In this document: positions 56,061-64,000 of the stretch, in pieces
Position numbering within the stretch: the stretch's first letter is position 1
Layout of the letters: each line of letters opens with the position of its first letter
DNA from: a virus
IMG/VR virus record: IMGVR_UViG_3300034356_002642
Location: 1-64,000 of that record
Reading direction: 5' to 3' (one strand)
Length of the DNA stretch: 64,000 nt
Notes under the pieces: generated by a model
Seen by the model: the letters and a program-made list of their open reading frames with translations, nothing else
Told to the model about the DNA's origin: nothing
The model's database searches: none
Position numbers and translations under genes: made by a program

Positions 56061-57113
56061 TTATTTGTGTCTTTTATTAACTTTTTCGTATTCGTGTTCC
56101 AAAATAGTTATAATAATGTTTTCATTAACCCCCATTTTACTTGCAACTTGTTTGATAGCCTCTTTAACTGATTCATTTTTAGTTATTTTAAGTGCGTTGA
56201 TATCCCCTTGGTTACAATATGGGAACTTAGTACACTTTTTCTTAACTTTAACAAAACCCCCACCAGGTATTTGAGTCTTTCTACTTGGTCCCCAATCTTT
56301 TTTCTTAGTCGATTTTGCCCACATAGCGGGACTCTCATAACCACCACTTGAACCTGAACCTGTCGCTTCTGTTGCTTCGACCTTTTCAATTTGTTCTTTA
56401 ACATTGATTGACTCATCATAATGAGTCATGGTTGGTTTGTTACCTTTACCAATTTTTGGGTTTTTTCTCTCCGCTCTTCTTTTTTGTTGAGTCATTTTTT
56501 CTTTCTCATCTTTATCATAGGATGATACGACTTTTGGAGTATCTTTGGATACTTTTTTAGATGGTCTACATTTAGGGTATGACTTACCGTCAGCATCTTT
56601 TCTCCCACAAGGAGGATGTTTACCATCAACTTTTTTACTAACATCAACCCATTTTTCTTTAAACCATCGCCCAAGGTCCTCAGTAACTCCTTTTTTCTCA
56701 GAATTACTTTTCTTAATATATTCATCAGAAAACCCAATAGGGCTTATACGTCCATTTGGAGATTCCTTTGTTTCAACTTTATCTAAATTAGGTTCTTCCC
56801 CAGAAAACATTGGAGCTGAATAAGCCCCTGATGAGCCTGAGCCAGTAGCTTCATTAGGTTCCCCTTTAGATTTAGCCCTTTCTTTTTTTTGTTCTTGGTC
56901 AACCTTAGTACCTTTCATGAGTTGTTTTCTTAATAAAGGTATCATATCTTGAATGTCTAAATATTTTGTTTCTTTTTCTCCTTCATCGTCATTCTCTTTG
57001 AATGATTGTTTGTATTTTGTTATATCTTTCATTGTATCACTATTTAATGACATCCCCGGACTGGTATAGGCCTTTTCCAAACTTTTTTTAAATAAATTAG
57101 CTGATGAATCCAT
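56061..57113 (-). CDS. DUF5872-containing virion-type protein
   Basis: 350 residues from MDSSANLFKKS, the start that avoids overlap with the upstream stop. Residues ~145-200 (WFKEKWVDVSKKVDG, PPCGRKD, YPKCRPSKKVSK) are DUF5872. Two linkers (EATGSGSSGAYSAP and EATGSGSSGGYESP) flank this domain. The C-terminal KITKNESVKEAIKQVA is helical. Probably a virion structural or packaged protein; role unproven. Confidence 0.7.
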   Translation of the reverse strand: MDSSANLFKKSLEKAYTSPGMSLNSDTMKDITKYKQSFKENDDEGEKETKYLDIQDMIPLLRKQLMKGTKVDQEQKKERAKSKGEPNEATGSGSSGAYSAPMFSGEEPNLDKVETKESPNGRISPIGFSDEYIKKSNSEKKGVTEDLGRWFKEKWVDVSKKVDGKHPPCGRKDADGKSYPKCRPSKKVSKDTPKVVSSYDKDEKEKMTQQKRRAERKNPKIGKGNKPTMTHYDESINVKEQIEKVEATEATGSGSSGGYESPAMWAKSTKKKDWGPSRKTQIPGGGFVKVKKKCTKFPYCNQGDINALKITKNESVKEAIKQVASKMGVNENIIITILEHEYEKVNKRHK

Positions 57114-57114
57114 G

Positions 57115-57360
57115 TTACGCATTTTTTAATCTTGGTTCCCAATAACTTCTATTCATCCACATAAATTGATAGAACTCACGGAACATTCTTAATGTGATGT
57201 CTTTAACATCACCTTCGAGCTTTCCTCGTTTTATTTCTCGACCAATTCTATCCAACAATTTGTCCTCAAATTGTTTTAAAGTACTATTACCCATAAAGTC
57301 TCTAATTTCTTTACGAATCATTGTCTCAATTTCTTTCTTATCCGTGGTTGTTAACGCCAT
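57115..57360 (-). CDS. small conserved phage protein starting MALTTTDKKEIE
   Basis: 81 residues, MALTTTDKKEIETMIRKEIRDF then KQFEDKLLDRIGREIKRGKLEGDVKDI and FREFYQFMWMNRSYW (key residues only). I recall close relatives in marine T4-like phages, in virion-gene clusters. Helical; unknown function. Confidence 0.65.
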   Translation of the reverse strand: MALTTTDKKEIETMIRKEIRDFMGNSTLKQFEDKLLDRIGREIKRGKLEGDVKDITLRMFREFYQFMWMNRSYWEPRLKNA

Positions 57361-57362
57361 AA

Positions 57363-57767
57363 TTATTTAACTATTATTAGATATGTTGTTGTTATAACTC
57401 CAAGAAAAGTCCCAACTTTCCATAAGAAAGTTTTATTTCTCTGGCCTTTAAGTTCTTTATGTAAACTATTTGTTAATTCTTCAGACACTTTTAATTGTTC
57501 GTCTTTTTTACCTAACATAAAATTATTATTCTTATCTTTCTCTTCAAGAAAAACAATATGAGAATCTTTTTCTTTTTCTCTTTCTTCCGTTTTGATTAAT
57601 TTTTTTTGAGTTTCTTTCAACTCCAACTGACATCCATCACCTTTAATAATATCTTTTATTGCTAATTTAGCAACCGGAACTTTTAACCTAACCTTAGTCG
57701 TATCTGTTTGTGAAAAACTGCTCAAGCTCGTTAGTAGTAAGAGTGTCAACACTATTAACTTTTTCAT
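57363..57767 (-). CDS. secreted coiled-coil protein (spanin-like candidate)
   Basis: 134 residues. Signal peptide MKKLIVLTLLLLTSLSSFS, a coiled coil (QLELKETQKKLIKTEEREKEKD...), and a C-terminal membrane helix (VGTFLGVITTTYLIIV). Its 5' end lies 74 bp inside the previous gene in another frame, an arrangement known from Rz/Rz1 spanins. No lipobox, so the spanin idea is tentative. Confidence 0.5.
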   Translation of the reverse strand: MKKLIVLTLLLLTSLSSFSQTDTTKVRLKVPVAKLAIKDIIKGDGCQLELKETQKKLIKTEEREKEKDSHIVFLEEKDKNNNFMLGKKDEQLKVSEELTNSLHKELKGQRNKTFLWKVGTFLGVITTTYLIIVK

Positions 57768-58041
57768 TCGTTTGTTTTTTAATTATTGTTATGTTATTAT
57801 CTATTTGGTGAATTTCTTTTGTAATTTTAAACACGTTACCTTTTACCGAATCAATTTTAATATCAATTCCTTTATTAACCGCCTTAGCAGAATCAACATC
57901 CTTTTGGATTGATTCAATCTGTTTTTTGTATAATTTAACATCTGTTTTAACACCATTAGTTGTCAAAATATTCCATCCCGCCAACACAATAACGATAATT
58001 AATAATATATTTTGCTTGTTATTACTTACAATATCTTTCAT
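57694..58041 (-). CDS. membrane-anchored coiled-coil protein (i-spanin-like candidate)
   Basis: 115 residues. N-terminal helix NILLIIVIVLAGWNILT, then a periplasmic-type coiled coil (YKKQIESIQKDVDSAKAV, IHQIDNNITIIKK). Topology and place beside the endolysin fit an inner-membrane spanin. Overlaps the next gene by 74 bp out of frame. Confidence 0.55.
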   Translation of the reverse strand: MKDIVSNNKQNILLIIVIVLAGWNILTTNGVKTDVKLYKKQIESIQKDVDSAKAVNKGIDIKIDSVKGNVFKITKEIHQIDNNITIIKKQTNEKVNSVDTLTTNELEQFFTNRYD

Positions 58042-58616
58042 TATTCAGGTGATTCTGATGTTTTCTTTCTATTAGACAAAACTCTACCCCATTTAGATTT
58101 GAATTTTTGGTAATATTGTTGAAGTTTATTAATTGTATCTATGAAGTCTTTATCTAATTTAATCATTTGACCATTAATATACACCCCACTATCTTCACCA
58201 ATTGTAAAAATAAAGTCAATATCTTCATCAATTAATTTACCGGACCATTCAACATTAATAGGATAAACATTCAAAGTATTAAAATCTACAAGTCCGGATA
58301 CTTCATCAAGAAATTCATCCATAGTTTCTTGAAACGCCAATTTCTCATCAGTAGTTATATCTAATTCACTTCGGTCTTTCCCGTGAAGAGCCAATATCCC
58401 TCCTGATATTCTATATTTCTGTTGTTTATCTCTTGGTGACGATATTTCATCACCTATTTCAACTCCATTGTCCGCAGTTTCATATTCTTGGTCTTGTTGA
58501 AGACGTGATTCCACATCTTTCGCAACATTTATTTGTCCGCCCTGTTCTATAATCATTCTTGATTTTTGTAACAGAGATTTCATTTCATCGTATCTTTCGT
58601 TAATTAAATTGCTCAT
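58041..58616 (-). CDS. unknown virion-cluster protein
   Basis: 191 residues: MSNLINERYDEMKSLLQKS followed by RMIIEQGG, then a beta region (LNVYPINVEWSGKLIDEDIDFIF, ending IGEDSG). I recall such proteins from marine T4-like phages. Overlaps the amidase gene by 17 bp. No function known. Confidence 0.6.
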   Translation of the reverse strand: MSNLINERYDEMKSLLQKSRMIIEQGGQINVAKDVESRLQQDQEYETADNGVEIGDEISSPRDKQQKYRISGGILALHGKDRSELDITTDEKLAFQETMDEFLDEVSGLVDFNTLNVYPINVEWSGKLIDEDIDFIFTIGEDSGVYINGQMIKLDKDFIDTINKLQQYYQKFKSKWGRVLSNRKKTSESPE

Positions 58617-59205
58617 TTTCTAAATGTTTTATAAAGGTTTCAAAATTGAATGATGGATTTAAATCCGTATAGGTTGAGTCATAATTACTCTTACTTACAA
58701 TTCCCTCGTAGTTAGACACCCCTTCGAACCGGGTATTGTGACCAACACATCTTTTTTCAATGTTAAGGGATTCTGACAAATGTTTACATAACTCAGCAGT
58801 CATTTCTATCTGAATCGGTGTATATGGTTGCCAAAAAAAGAAATCTCTCCATTTTTTTTCAAACGCTTTCTCATTATAAATACTTCCTTTCCAGTTAATA
58901 TAATAGTTTGTTAATGGTTTCTTTTCTAACCAACCTAAATTTTCCAAACAGATAATAATTGAGTTCTTATTAATTTGTTCATTATTGGTATAGTTTGAAT
59001 AGGTATTGTCGGGTAATAGTTGTAGTATCTCACCCTTTCTAGTTAAAACATAATTCGGTATTTTATCATAATGACCATTATACCTATGTTTAAGGGAGGT
59101 TAAATATTCTTGAACCTCCCTCGTAGTATGACACAGGATTATTTGTTTTTTCCTTTTTTGTTTACCTTTTGGTATAAAATTTCCAAATTGGATTATGTTA
59201 GGCAT
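58600..59205 (-). CDS. N-acetylmuramoyl-L-alanine amidase (amidase_2 type endolysin)
   Basis: 201 residues. IILCHTTREVQEYL (first His), YNGHYDKIPNYVLTRKGEILQL and CVGHNTRFEGV (second His region) match amidase_2/PGRP-like zinc amidases; the third ligand is not certain by eye. It has no signal peptide, so it needs a holin. It cleaves peptidoglycan at lysis. Overlaps the membrane-protein gene upstream by 8 bp. Confidence 0.7.
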   Translation of the reverse strand: MPNIIQFGNFIPKGKQKRKKQIILCHTTREVQEYLTSLKHRYNGHYDKIPNYVLTRKGEILQLLPDNTYSNYTNNEQINKNSIIICLENLGWLEKKPLTNYYINWKGSIYNEKAFEKKWRDFFFWQPYTPIQIEMTAELCKHLSESLNIEKRCVGHNTRFEGVSNYEGIVSKSNYDSTYTDLNPSFNFETFIKHLENEQFN

Positions 59206-59941
59206 CCCTTCTTAAATAACTTAATCTTTTAATTTCATTAGTTGGAATCTCCCCTACTTCAAAAAGAGACGAATTATCAGAATCATTATTCCCAATTGGT
59301 CCTTCTTCAAGAACTCCAAATTTTTGTTCATTTAATTTTATTAACTCAATTTCCAATTTCTCCAATTCTTCTATGGTTGGAGTATATTTTTCTTTATCAA
59401 ACTCAGCCTCTTGTTTACCAATGACAGTACTTAACTCCTCAATATTAATTTCTTTTGGGGGGTGAACTTCTTTTTTTTTATCTTCTTCTTCAAATTTTAC
59501 TAACATATGTAAAAAAGACAATGAGATTATTGGGAGCATTCCCCCGGAAAATAATGATAAGAATCTTTTATGACCAAGAGGGTCTCCTGATTCAACACCC
59601 AAGAAACTTACAATAGGGTCAACTAAATCCATCCAATCTTTAAAAGATTGAGAGTCAACATTAATATATTGATAAGCGAAGAAAATATTACCAATAAATT
59701 GAATTAAGGTCACAATTCCAAATGGGAAATAAACTTTTTTACCCATCTGTGCAGATATTGCTGCAAGAGCGGACAACGCAGCAATCTCAATACCAACAGA
59801 TAAATAAATTGCCCAACTAAAAGGGTTCGATAAACCATACCACGAAGTAACATGTGATATTGAAACGAATGCGACTGTTAGTATCGGTACTAAGAACGCA
59901 ACATAAATTATCGATTTAAAATTTTTTTGAAACCAATTCAT
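59198..59941 (-). CDS. four-helix membrane protein (possible holin)
   Basis: 247 residues. Helices at about 10-30 (IIYVAFLVPILTVAFVSI), 39-63, 71-92 and 130-150 (LPIISLSFLHMLV), followed by a long acidic cytoplasmic tail. Its place directly before the endolysin suggests a holin or envelope protein, but it is large for a holin. Starts with TAATG overlap with the lipoprotein gene. Confidence 0.55.
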   Translation of the reverse strand: MNWFQKNFKSIIYVAFLVPILTVAFVSISHVTSWYGLSNPFSWAIYLSVGIEIAALSALAAISAQMGKKVYFPFGIVTLIQFIGNIFFAYQYINVDSQSFKDWMDLVDPIVSFLGVESGDPLGHKRFLSLFSGGMLPIISLSFLHMLVKFEEEDKKKEVHPPKEINIEELSTVIGKQEAEFDKEKYTPTIEELEKLEIELIKLNEQKFGVLEEGPIGNNDSDNSSLFEVGEIPTNEIKRLSYLRRDA

Positions 59942-60225
59942 TATTTGTTTGTTTTTAGTTTTTTTATCTCTTCCTCGATTTGAGTTTGTCTTTGAACGTC
60001 CAGCAGTTTTCGGTCAGTTGCTTGAATCATTCTCTTTTCAGCTTCTAATCCCATAAGTTTTAATTCAATGTTTAATTCTTTTTTAGTGTAAGTAGAATCA
60101 TTAATAGTTTCAACTTCTTTTCTTAGTTTAGATAATTCTCTTGAGTCTCCACATCCTTTAAAGAAGGTTAGAAGTGTAATTACTAACACAATAACAATGA
60201 AGTTTTTTTGAATGAAATTTTTCAT
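59941..60225 (-). CDS. small lipoprotein with coiled coil (o-spanin-like candidate)
   Basis: 94 residues. N-terminus FIQKNFIVIVLVITLLTFFKGC has a hydrophobic signal ending at a Cys (FKGC, a weak lipobox), then a coiled coil (SKLRKEVETIND, IEEEIKKLKTNK). In the lysis cluster it could be an outer-membrane spanin subunit. Uncertain. Confidence 0.5.
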   Translation of the reverse strand: MKNFIQKNFIVIVLVITLLTFFKGCGDSRELSKLRKEVETINDSTYTKKELNIELKLMGLEAEKRMIQATDRKLLDVQRQTQIEEEIKKLKTNK

Positions 60226-60257
60226 AAGTATGTTTTTTTTTATTTATCTTTAAATAT

Positions 60258-60288
60258 AAAAGGTGTATCATATAAATACACCCTTTAA
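60258..60288 (-). terminator. terminator hairpin after sigma gene
   Basis: AAAGGTGTAT and ATACACCCTTT pair around CATATAA (one G-T or bulge), followed on the minus strand by T-rich sequence, 7 bp after the sigma gene end. Confidence 0.65.
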
Positions 60289-60294
60289 TTTATT

Positions 60295-61092
60295 TTATAA
60301 GTATTCAAATAAGTCCGCAGTCTCATTCCTTAATTTTCTAAGGGATTTCTCTTTTATCTGTCGTACCCTCTCTTTTGTTAAATTAAAATCATTACCAATA
60401 TCCTCTAATGTTCTTGTCGAACCCGATAACCCGAAATAATCTTGTATGATTGTCTTCTCTCTATCGTCTAATACATCCAACATATTCAATAATTTATCCT
60501 TTAAAGTGTCCTCTGTTGATAGACCCGCATCCGGAGCCTCAGCATTTGGATTATTCAAGATATCAACCAAAGTATCACCTTCCTCATTTAGTGGGTTATC
60601 CAAATTAATGGTATAAGGTAAATTCGCAAATTTATCAGGTAATTCCATTCCACCTCTCTCTAACTCTTTTTTCGCTTTATGTAACTCTTGAACCACATTA
60701 ACCGGGAGACGAATGGTACGGGCATTTTCATTTAACGATTGTAATATCGATTGTCTCACCCACCAAACAGCGTAAGAGATAAACCTTAATTTTTTAGACC
60801 AATCAAAATTTTCAATTGCCTTCATAAGACCAAGATTCCCTTCCGCAATTAAATCCGGAAAATCTAATCCTTGGTTTTGATACTGTTTTGCAACGGTAAT
60901 AACAAATCTCAAATTACCCTCCAATAACTCCTTATGGATTTTTTTTATTTCACTTTCCGTGATATTATCCGATAGTATTCTTTCGGATAAGTGTCGTTCT
61001 CTTTCAGGTGTCATAACCTTTATCTTACGGATATCCTTAAGATAATGACTAATTTCTTCCTGATTGATTGGCATCCCTGCTTTTTCCTTCAT
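60295..61092 (-). CDS. phage-encoded RNA polymerase sigma factor (sigma70 family)
   Basis: 265 residues. Region 1.2-like (EEISHYLKDIRKIKVMTPERE), region 2 (LLEGNLRFVITVAKQY, DLIAEGNLGLMKAIENFDW, FISYAVWWVRQSI), region 3 (IRLPVNVVQELHKAK) and region 4 (LEDIGNDFNLTKERVRQIKEKSLRKL) are all present; region 1.1 is absent. Close in length to Bacteroidetes RpoD. It should bind host core polymerase and redirect it to phage promoters. Confidence 0.92.
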   Translation of the reverse strand: MKEKAGMPINQEEISHYLKDIRKIKVMTPERERHLSERILSDNITESEIKKIHKELLEGNLRFVITVAKQYQNQGLDFPDLIAEGNLGLMKAIENFDWSKKLRFISYAVWWVRQSILQSLNENARTIRLPVNVVQELHKAKKELERGGMELPDKFANLPYTINLDNPLNEEGDTLVDILNNPNAEAPDAGLSTEDTLKDKLLNMLDVLDDREKTIIQDYFGLSGSTRTLEDIGNDFNLTKERVRQIKEKSLRKLRNETADLFEYL

Positions 61093-61095
61093 AAT

Positions 61096-61629
61096 TTAGT
61101 TTTGACTATAAGTTTCTAATATATTTTTTTCTTTTGAACTCAAGGAATCAATTCCCTCCGAGTATAACTTGTCTAATATTTGGTCTAAGGTAGGGTTGGG
61201 GTCAGTGGTTTTATTTTTGAAGATTAATGACATAATATCAGCAGCATCGTCTTCATCATCGTCTTCATCATCAAAAGAAAAATCTAAATTTTTCTTTATT
61301 CGTTCCATATCTAATTTCATTGTTACGTTTTCACCGACATTTTCTAAATCAAAAAGATGGTCTTTAATGTCATCAGGTAAAGATATTGAAAAATCATCAA
61401 CAACTTCAGTTAAAATAAATATTTCAACAAGACCATGTAGAATTCCCTTAATGTATTCAAATATTTCGTCTTTTGGTGTTTCAGTTCCAAACGAAAATAT
61501 AATTTGGTTTCTTGTATAATGAAACTTTAAATTCGGTGAGTCAACAATTGGACTAATCGATAAGGCAATTTCTTTACACATCTCTTCAGACGCAAAATTA
61601 TCGGTGACAGATAATAAGTAGTAATTCAT
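61096..61629 (-). CDS. unknown protein with acidic stretch
   Basis: 177 residues from MNYYLLSVTDNF; the upstream ATG at 61656 overlaps the -7 box region and would precede the transcription start. Contains SISLPDDIKDHLF and a run of Asp/Glu (DDEDDDEDDAADI). It is 3 bp before the sigma gene, so the two are one operon; it might regulate the sigma factor. Confidence 0.6.
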   Translation of the reverse strand: MNYYLLSVTDNFASEEMCKEIALSISPIVDSPNLKFHYTRNQIIFSFGTETPKDEIFEYIKGILHGLVEIFILTEVVDDFSISLPDDIKDHLFDLENVGENVTMKLDMERIKKNLDFSFDDEDDDEDDAADIMSLIFKNKTTDPNPTLDQILDKLYSEGIDSLSSKEKNILETYSQN

Positions 61630-61653
61630 ATTTATTGTATTAATTTTATTTGA

Positions 61654-61661
61654 CAAAGGTA
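61654..61661 (-). promoter_or_regulatory. -7 promoter box of the sigma operon
   Basis: TACCTTTG on the minus strand, 24 bp before the ATG at 61629. Confidence 0.6.
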
Positions 61662-61662
61662 A

Positions 61663-62190
61663 TTAAACTCTTTTGGAATACCCAACAATTTGGTAAAAAT
61701 CTTTCTTTCCTTCACAGTATTCTTTTACTAATGTTAGTAATCCTCTGAACATAAATGCTCCCGTTGTTTGTTTTTCACATATTGAAAATAATTCAATGAA
61801 AGCCGTTAGTGTTGAAACGCTATAATACCCATGTTGATTCAATACGTTATACTTATCATTAGCAACCGTATGATGTCTCAAAACATACTCATCCCTCTCT
61901 TGAACAGAACTCACAGGTACGGTATTATCGTACAACTCAATCAAATCATTAACATAATTTAAAACAATCGTCTTATTATATTCACACTTAACAAGTAAAT
62001 CGACAATCCAATGAGTGTGGGATGGAGTTCTTAATCTCTTACCCTCCTCCTTGTATTTTACAATAAAATCAAGGTCCGGGTTCTCACCTCTAACACCTTG
62101 ATAAATTGCAATTGTTGTTTTATCATCAGTTTGCCAGTAAAGGAGGGGAGTATGTGACTCCCCTTTTCTATTATATGTTAGTTGTTTCAT
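61663..62190 (-). CDS. unknown protein
   Basis: 175 residues (MKQLTYNRKGESHTPLLYW...). LDFIVKYKEEGKRLRTPSHTHWIVDLL and LRHHTVANDK stand out, but no family recognised. Overlaps the methylase gene by 4 bp and may be a partner of it. Confidence 0.6.
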   Translation of the reverse strand: MKQLTYNRKGESHTPLLYWQTDDKTTIAIYQGVRGENPDLDFIVKYKEEGKRLRTPSHTHWIVDLLVKCEYNKTIVLNYVNDLIELYDNTVPVSSVQERDEYVLRHHTVANDKYNVLNQHGYYSVSTLTAFIELFSICEKQTTGAFMFRGLLTLVKEYCEGKKDFYQIVGYSKRV

Positions 62191-64000
62191 CTTTTCCTAT
62201 AATTTAAATTATTCATAAACTCATCAATAAATTCAAAATCGACATCTCCGTTAGTTGATGGAAGAAATATTTTACTTTTTTTCATTAACCCACTTGTCCA
62301 TTTCCTACCATAGTTAAATCTAAACTTTTCATTTGTTATTATGGATGAAATAAAAATACCTCTTAGAGTATTTAATTCAAATTTTGAGTATAACACATTA
62401 ACACTATCTAGTGCCCAAAAATTGAAAGGTTGGTAAAAAGACTCCGCAACTGAACCATCATAATTTACAGTCAAACAATTACCACTGAAAATTGGTTCTT
62501 CAGAAATTTTACCTGTCAACCCATTGTTAAATTCCGAAGAACTTATAAAATAATTATTGCCAGGATTCATTTGAAATTTAGTTAACCTTTTTCCTTTATT
62601 AATCTCAAATAAATCAGATAAATTAAATTCTTTCCAAGATTTTACTCCAGAAATACAAATTTCATCCAATTGTGAACTTATAGCAATATTGTCAAACAAA
62701 TCAAAATGATTTTCTTTAATTAAAAAAGAAAGGTAATTGCGAAGTCTTTGACTAAAGATATTATTATTTAATTTAGAAATATCTGTAGGTAAGTGAGCTT
62801 CAGCACACCAATCGTCATCAAACGAAATTTCTTTAAAAACAGATATACCTAACTTCTCTTCTCTATTTCTATAAGTACTAACCCAAAATTCTTTTATTTT
62901 TTCCCATTTTTTATTAACATCAATCCTTCCTTTATTTTTTCTTTTTTCAAACCCATCATCTTTAAAATACCCAAAGAAAGTTTTGTAATTTTTTGGATGT
63001 GGAATGTGAGCCTGAAAAATCATAACACAAGTAACAACAGTTGCAGTTGTATTATAGAAAAGTTCATCCGGATTTGAAAAACAAGCCAACAGTTTATGTT
63101 TAGATAATAATCGTTTTTTTAACTCCGTAATTTTTCCATTTGGATTTAAAGCACTACTCATAGGTAAAACCGCAGCAACAACACCACCACTTCTCATTTC
63201 CTCTAATTGATTTATAACAAATTCTAATTCCTCTCTATCATTTTTTTTATCTGATTTATAAGGAGGATTAAGGAATCCAATGTCTGGTTTTATCTTTGAG
63301 ACTTTTTTTATGATTTCCTCATCGAAAGTATCTCCACTGTAAATATATGGTGATATAACCCCATGTAATATAAAATTAAACATAGATAAAGCCCATATAT
63401 GTGGTTGATACTCGATTCCAATAAAATTTTCACTAAATTCTTCAAGTGGTTTATTTGGATTTTGAGTCCTCATTTTTTTTAATCCACTAATTAAAAATCC
63501 TGCAGTTCCACAACATCCATCAAGTAATATTGAATTTTCATTAACATCAAGAATATCACATAAAAAATCAGTGTAATGATGAGGAGTTAAAACAATTCCA
63601 AGACCTTTTTCATTATTAGCATATTGTAGAGTTTGATTATGAAAGTCCATTAATATGTCATTATATTTATAAGTTTCAACATATCTTTTAATATTTTTTT
63701 CAACACCAATAATAATGTCTTTTAAGATTGAATAATTAAATAACCCATCATCTTTAATAAAATTAAGATGAGATATTAATTTTTGTTTTTGAAAATCATT
63801 AATCTTTAATTTACCTAATATTAAATCAACAGATTGAATTAAAAGGTCAGGAAGATTTTCGTTATAACATATAAAATTATCTCTAAATTCTTTATTGTCC
63901 AAAGCAATTAAAACGGCGGAAATTAAAAAACTTCTCTGCATTTCCATGATTTTCTTACCATGTAGTTGATTATTCAGTTCACCTAAATATTTTAATAACT
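62187..64000 (-). CDS. type I-like N6-adenine DNA methylase with fused specificity-like region (5' end cut)
   Basis: The frame is open past the right edge (upstream reads LGELNNQLHGKKIMEM), so the start is outside. GIVLTPHHYTDFL, ILLDGCCGTAGFLI (SAM motif I) and GFLNPPYK (NPPY motif IV) identify an HsdM-like methylase. The last ~200 residues (VKSWKEFNLSDLF, INKGKRLTK, FISSSEFNNGLTG) look like a type I specificity half-domain. No restriction subunit seen. Could protect phage DNA or be part of a defence module. Confidence 0.8.
   Translation of the reverse strand, partial: LLKYLGELNNQLHGKKIMEMQRSFLISAVLIALDNKEFRDNFICYNENLPDLLIQSVDLILGKLKINDFQKQKLISHLNFIKDDGLFNYSILKDIIIGVEKNIKRYVETYKYNDILMDFHNQTLQYANNEKGLGIVLTPHHYTDFLCDILDVNENSILLDGCCGTAGFLISGLKKMRTQNPNKPLEEFSENFIGIEYQPHIWALSMFNFILHGVISPYIYSGDTFDEEIIKKVSKIKPDIGFLNPPYKSDKKNDREELEFVINQLEEMRSGGVVAAVLPMSSALNPNGKITELKKRLLSKHKLLACFSNPDELFYNTTATVVTCVMIFQAHIPHPKNYKTFFGYFKDDGFEKRKNKGRIDVNKKWEKIKEFWVSTYRNREEKLGISVFKEISFDDDWCAEAHLPTDISKLNNNIFSQRLRNYLSFLIKENHFDLFDNIAISSQLDEICISGVKSWKEFNLSDLFEINKGKRLTKFQMNPGNNYFISSSEFNNGLTGKISEEPIFSGNCLTVNYDGSVAESFYQPFNFWALDSVNVLYSKFELNTLRGIFISSIITNEKFRFNYGRKWTSGLMKKSKIFLPSTNGDVDFEFIDEFMNNLNYRKR

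Overview
The window looks like part of the genome of a large tailed phage, T4-like in style, that infects a Bacteroidetes (probably Flavobacteriia) host. DNA is AT-rich, genes are short, closely packed and often overlap by ATGA. Most recognisable promoters have the Bacteroidetes -33 TTG / -7 TAnnTTTG form, several so close to the ATG that the mRNA would be leaderless. Phage signs are a DUF3310 protein, a DUF5872 virion-type protein, an amidase endolysin with spanin-like partners, homing endonucleases, a phage sigma factor, SmpB, a CCA-adding enzyme and a histone H1-like protein. No capsid, tail, polymerase or terminase gene was recognised, so this is an accessory/auxiliary part of a larger genome.

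Layout. 1-10.7 kb (mostly +): a gene carrying a CRISPR-like array (36-bp repeats, 30-bp unique units) that stays open in one frame, a shorter diverged paralogue at 9.3-9.6 kb, a six-copy family of MKNIH domain proteins, many tiny genes, and small proteins that begin MKYIITE. 10.8-26.7 kb (mostly -): short unknown genes plus a CCA-adding enzyme, 5'(3')-nucleotidase, cREC domain, zinc peptidase and DUF6011-like protein. At 17.9-18.8 kb three small genes are each followed by a palindrome with variable arms and a constant loop. 27.1-29.6 kb: CxxCxGxG-rich protein, SmpB. 29.6-33.5 kb: an RNA locus with a ~0.9-kb structured RNA candidate, a 117-nt closed RNA, a tRNA mimic whose T-arm precedes its D-arm, and five tRNA-like genes with odd interiors. 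33.6-52.6 kb: Nudix, DUF192, LysM, DNA methylases, cytidylyltransferase-fold protein and APS-kinase-like protein, thioredoxin and glutaredoxin, homing endonucleases, DnaJ, and the KWCT/PcfJ-like proteins. 53-61.7 kb: histone H1-like protein, virion-type proteins, lysis genes and sigma factor. 62-64 kb: an N6-adenine methylase with a fused type I specificity-like region, cut by the window edge.

Two themes tie the window together. First, at least 14 otherwise unrelated proteins start with one of a few short peptides ending in (I/L)-x-E, the cleavage form of T4-type prohead proteases; this suggests a set of proteins targeted into the head, one of them ADP-ribosyltransferase-like. Second, translation- and RNA-related parts (SmpB, CCA enzyme, tRNA-like RNAs, large RNA, sigma factor) suggest extensive control of host translation and transcription. 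Functions given for unknown genes are inference; all structures were folded by eye.
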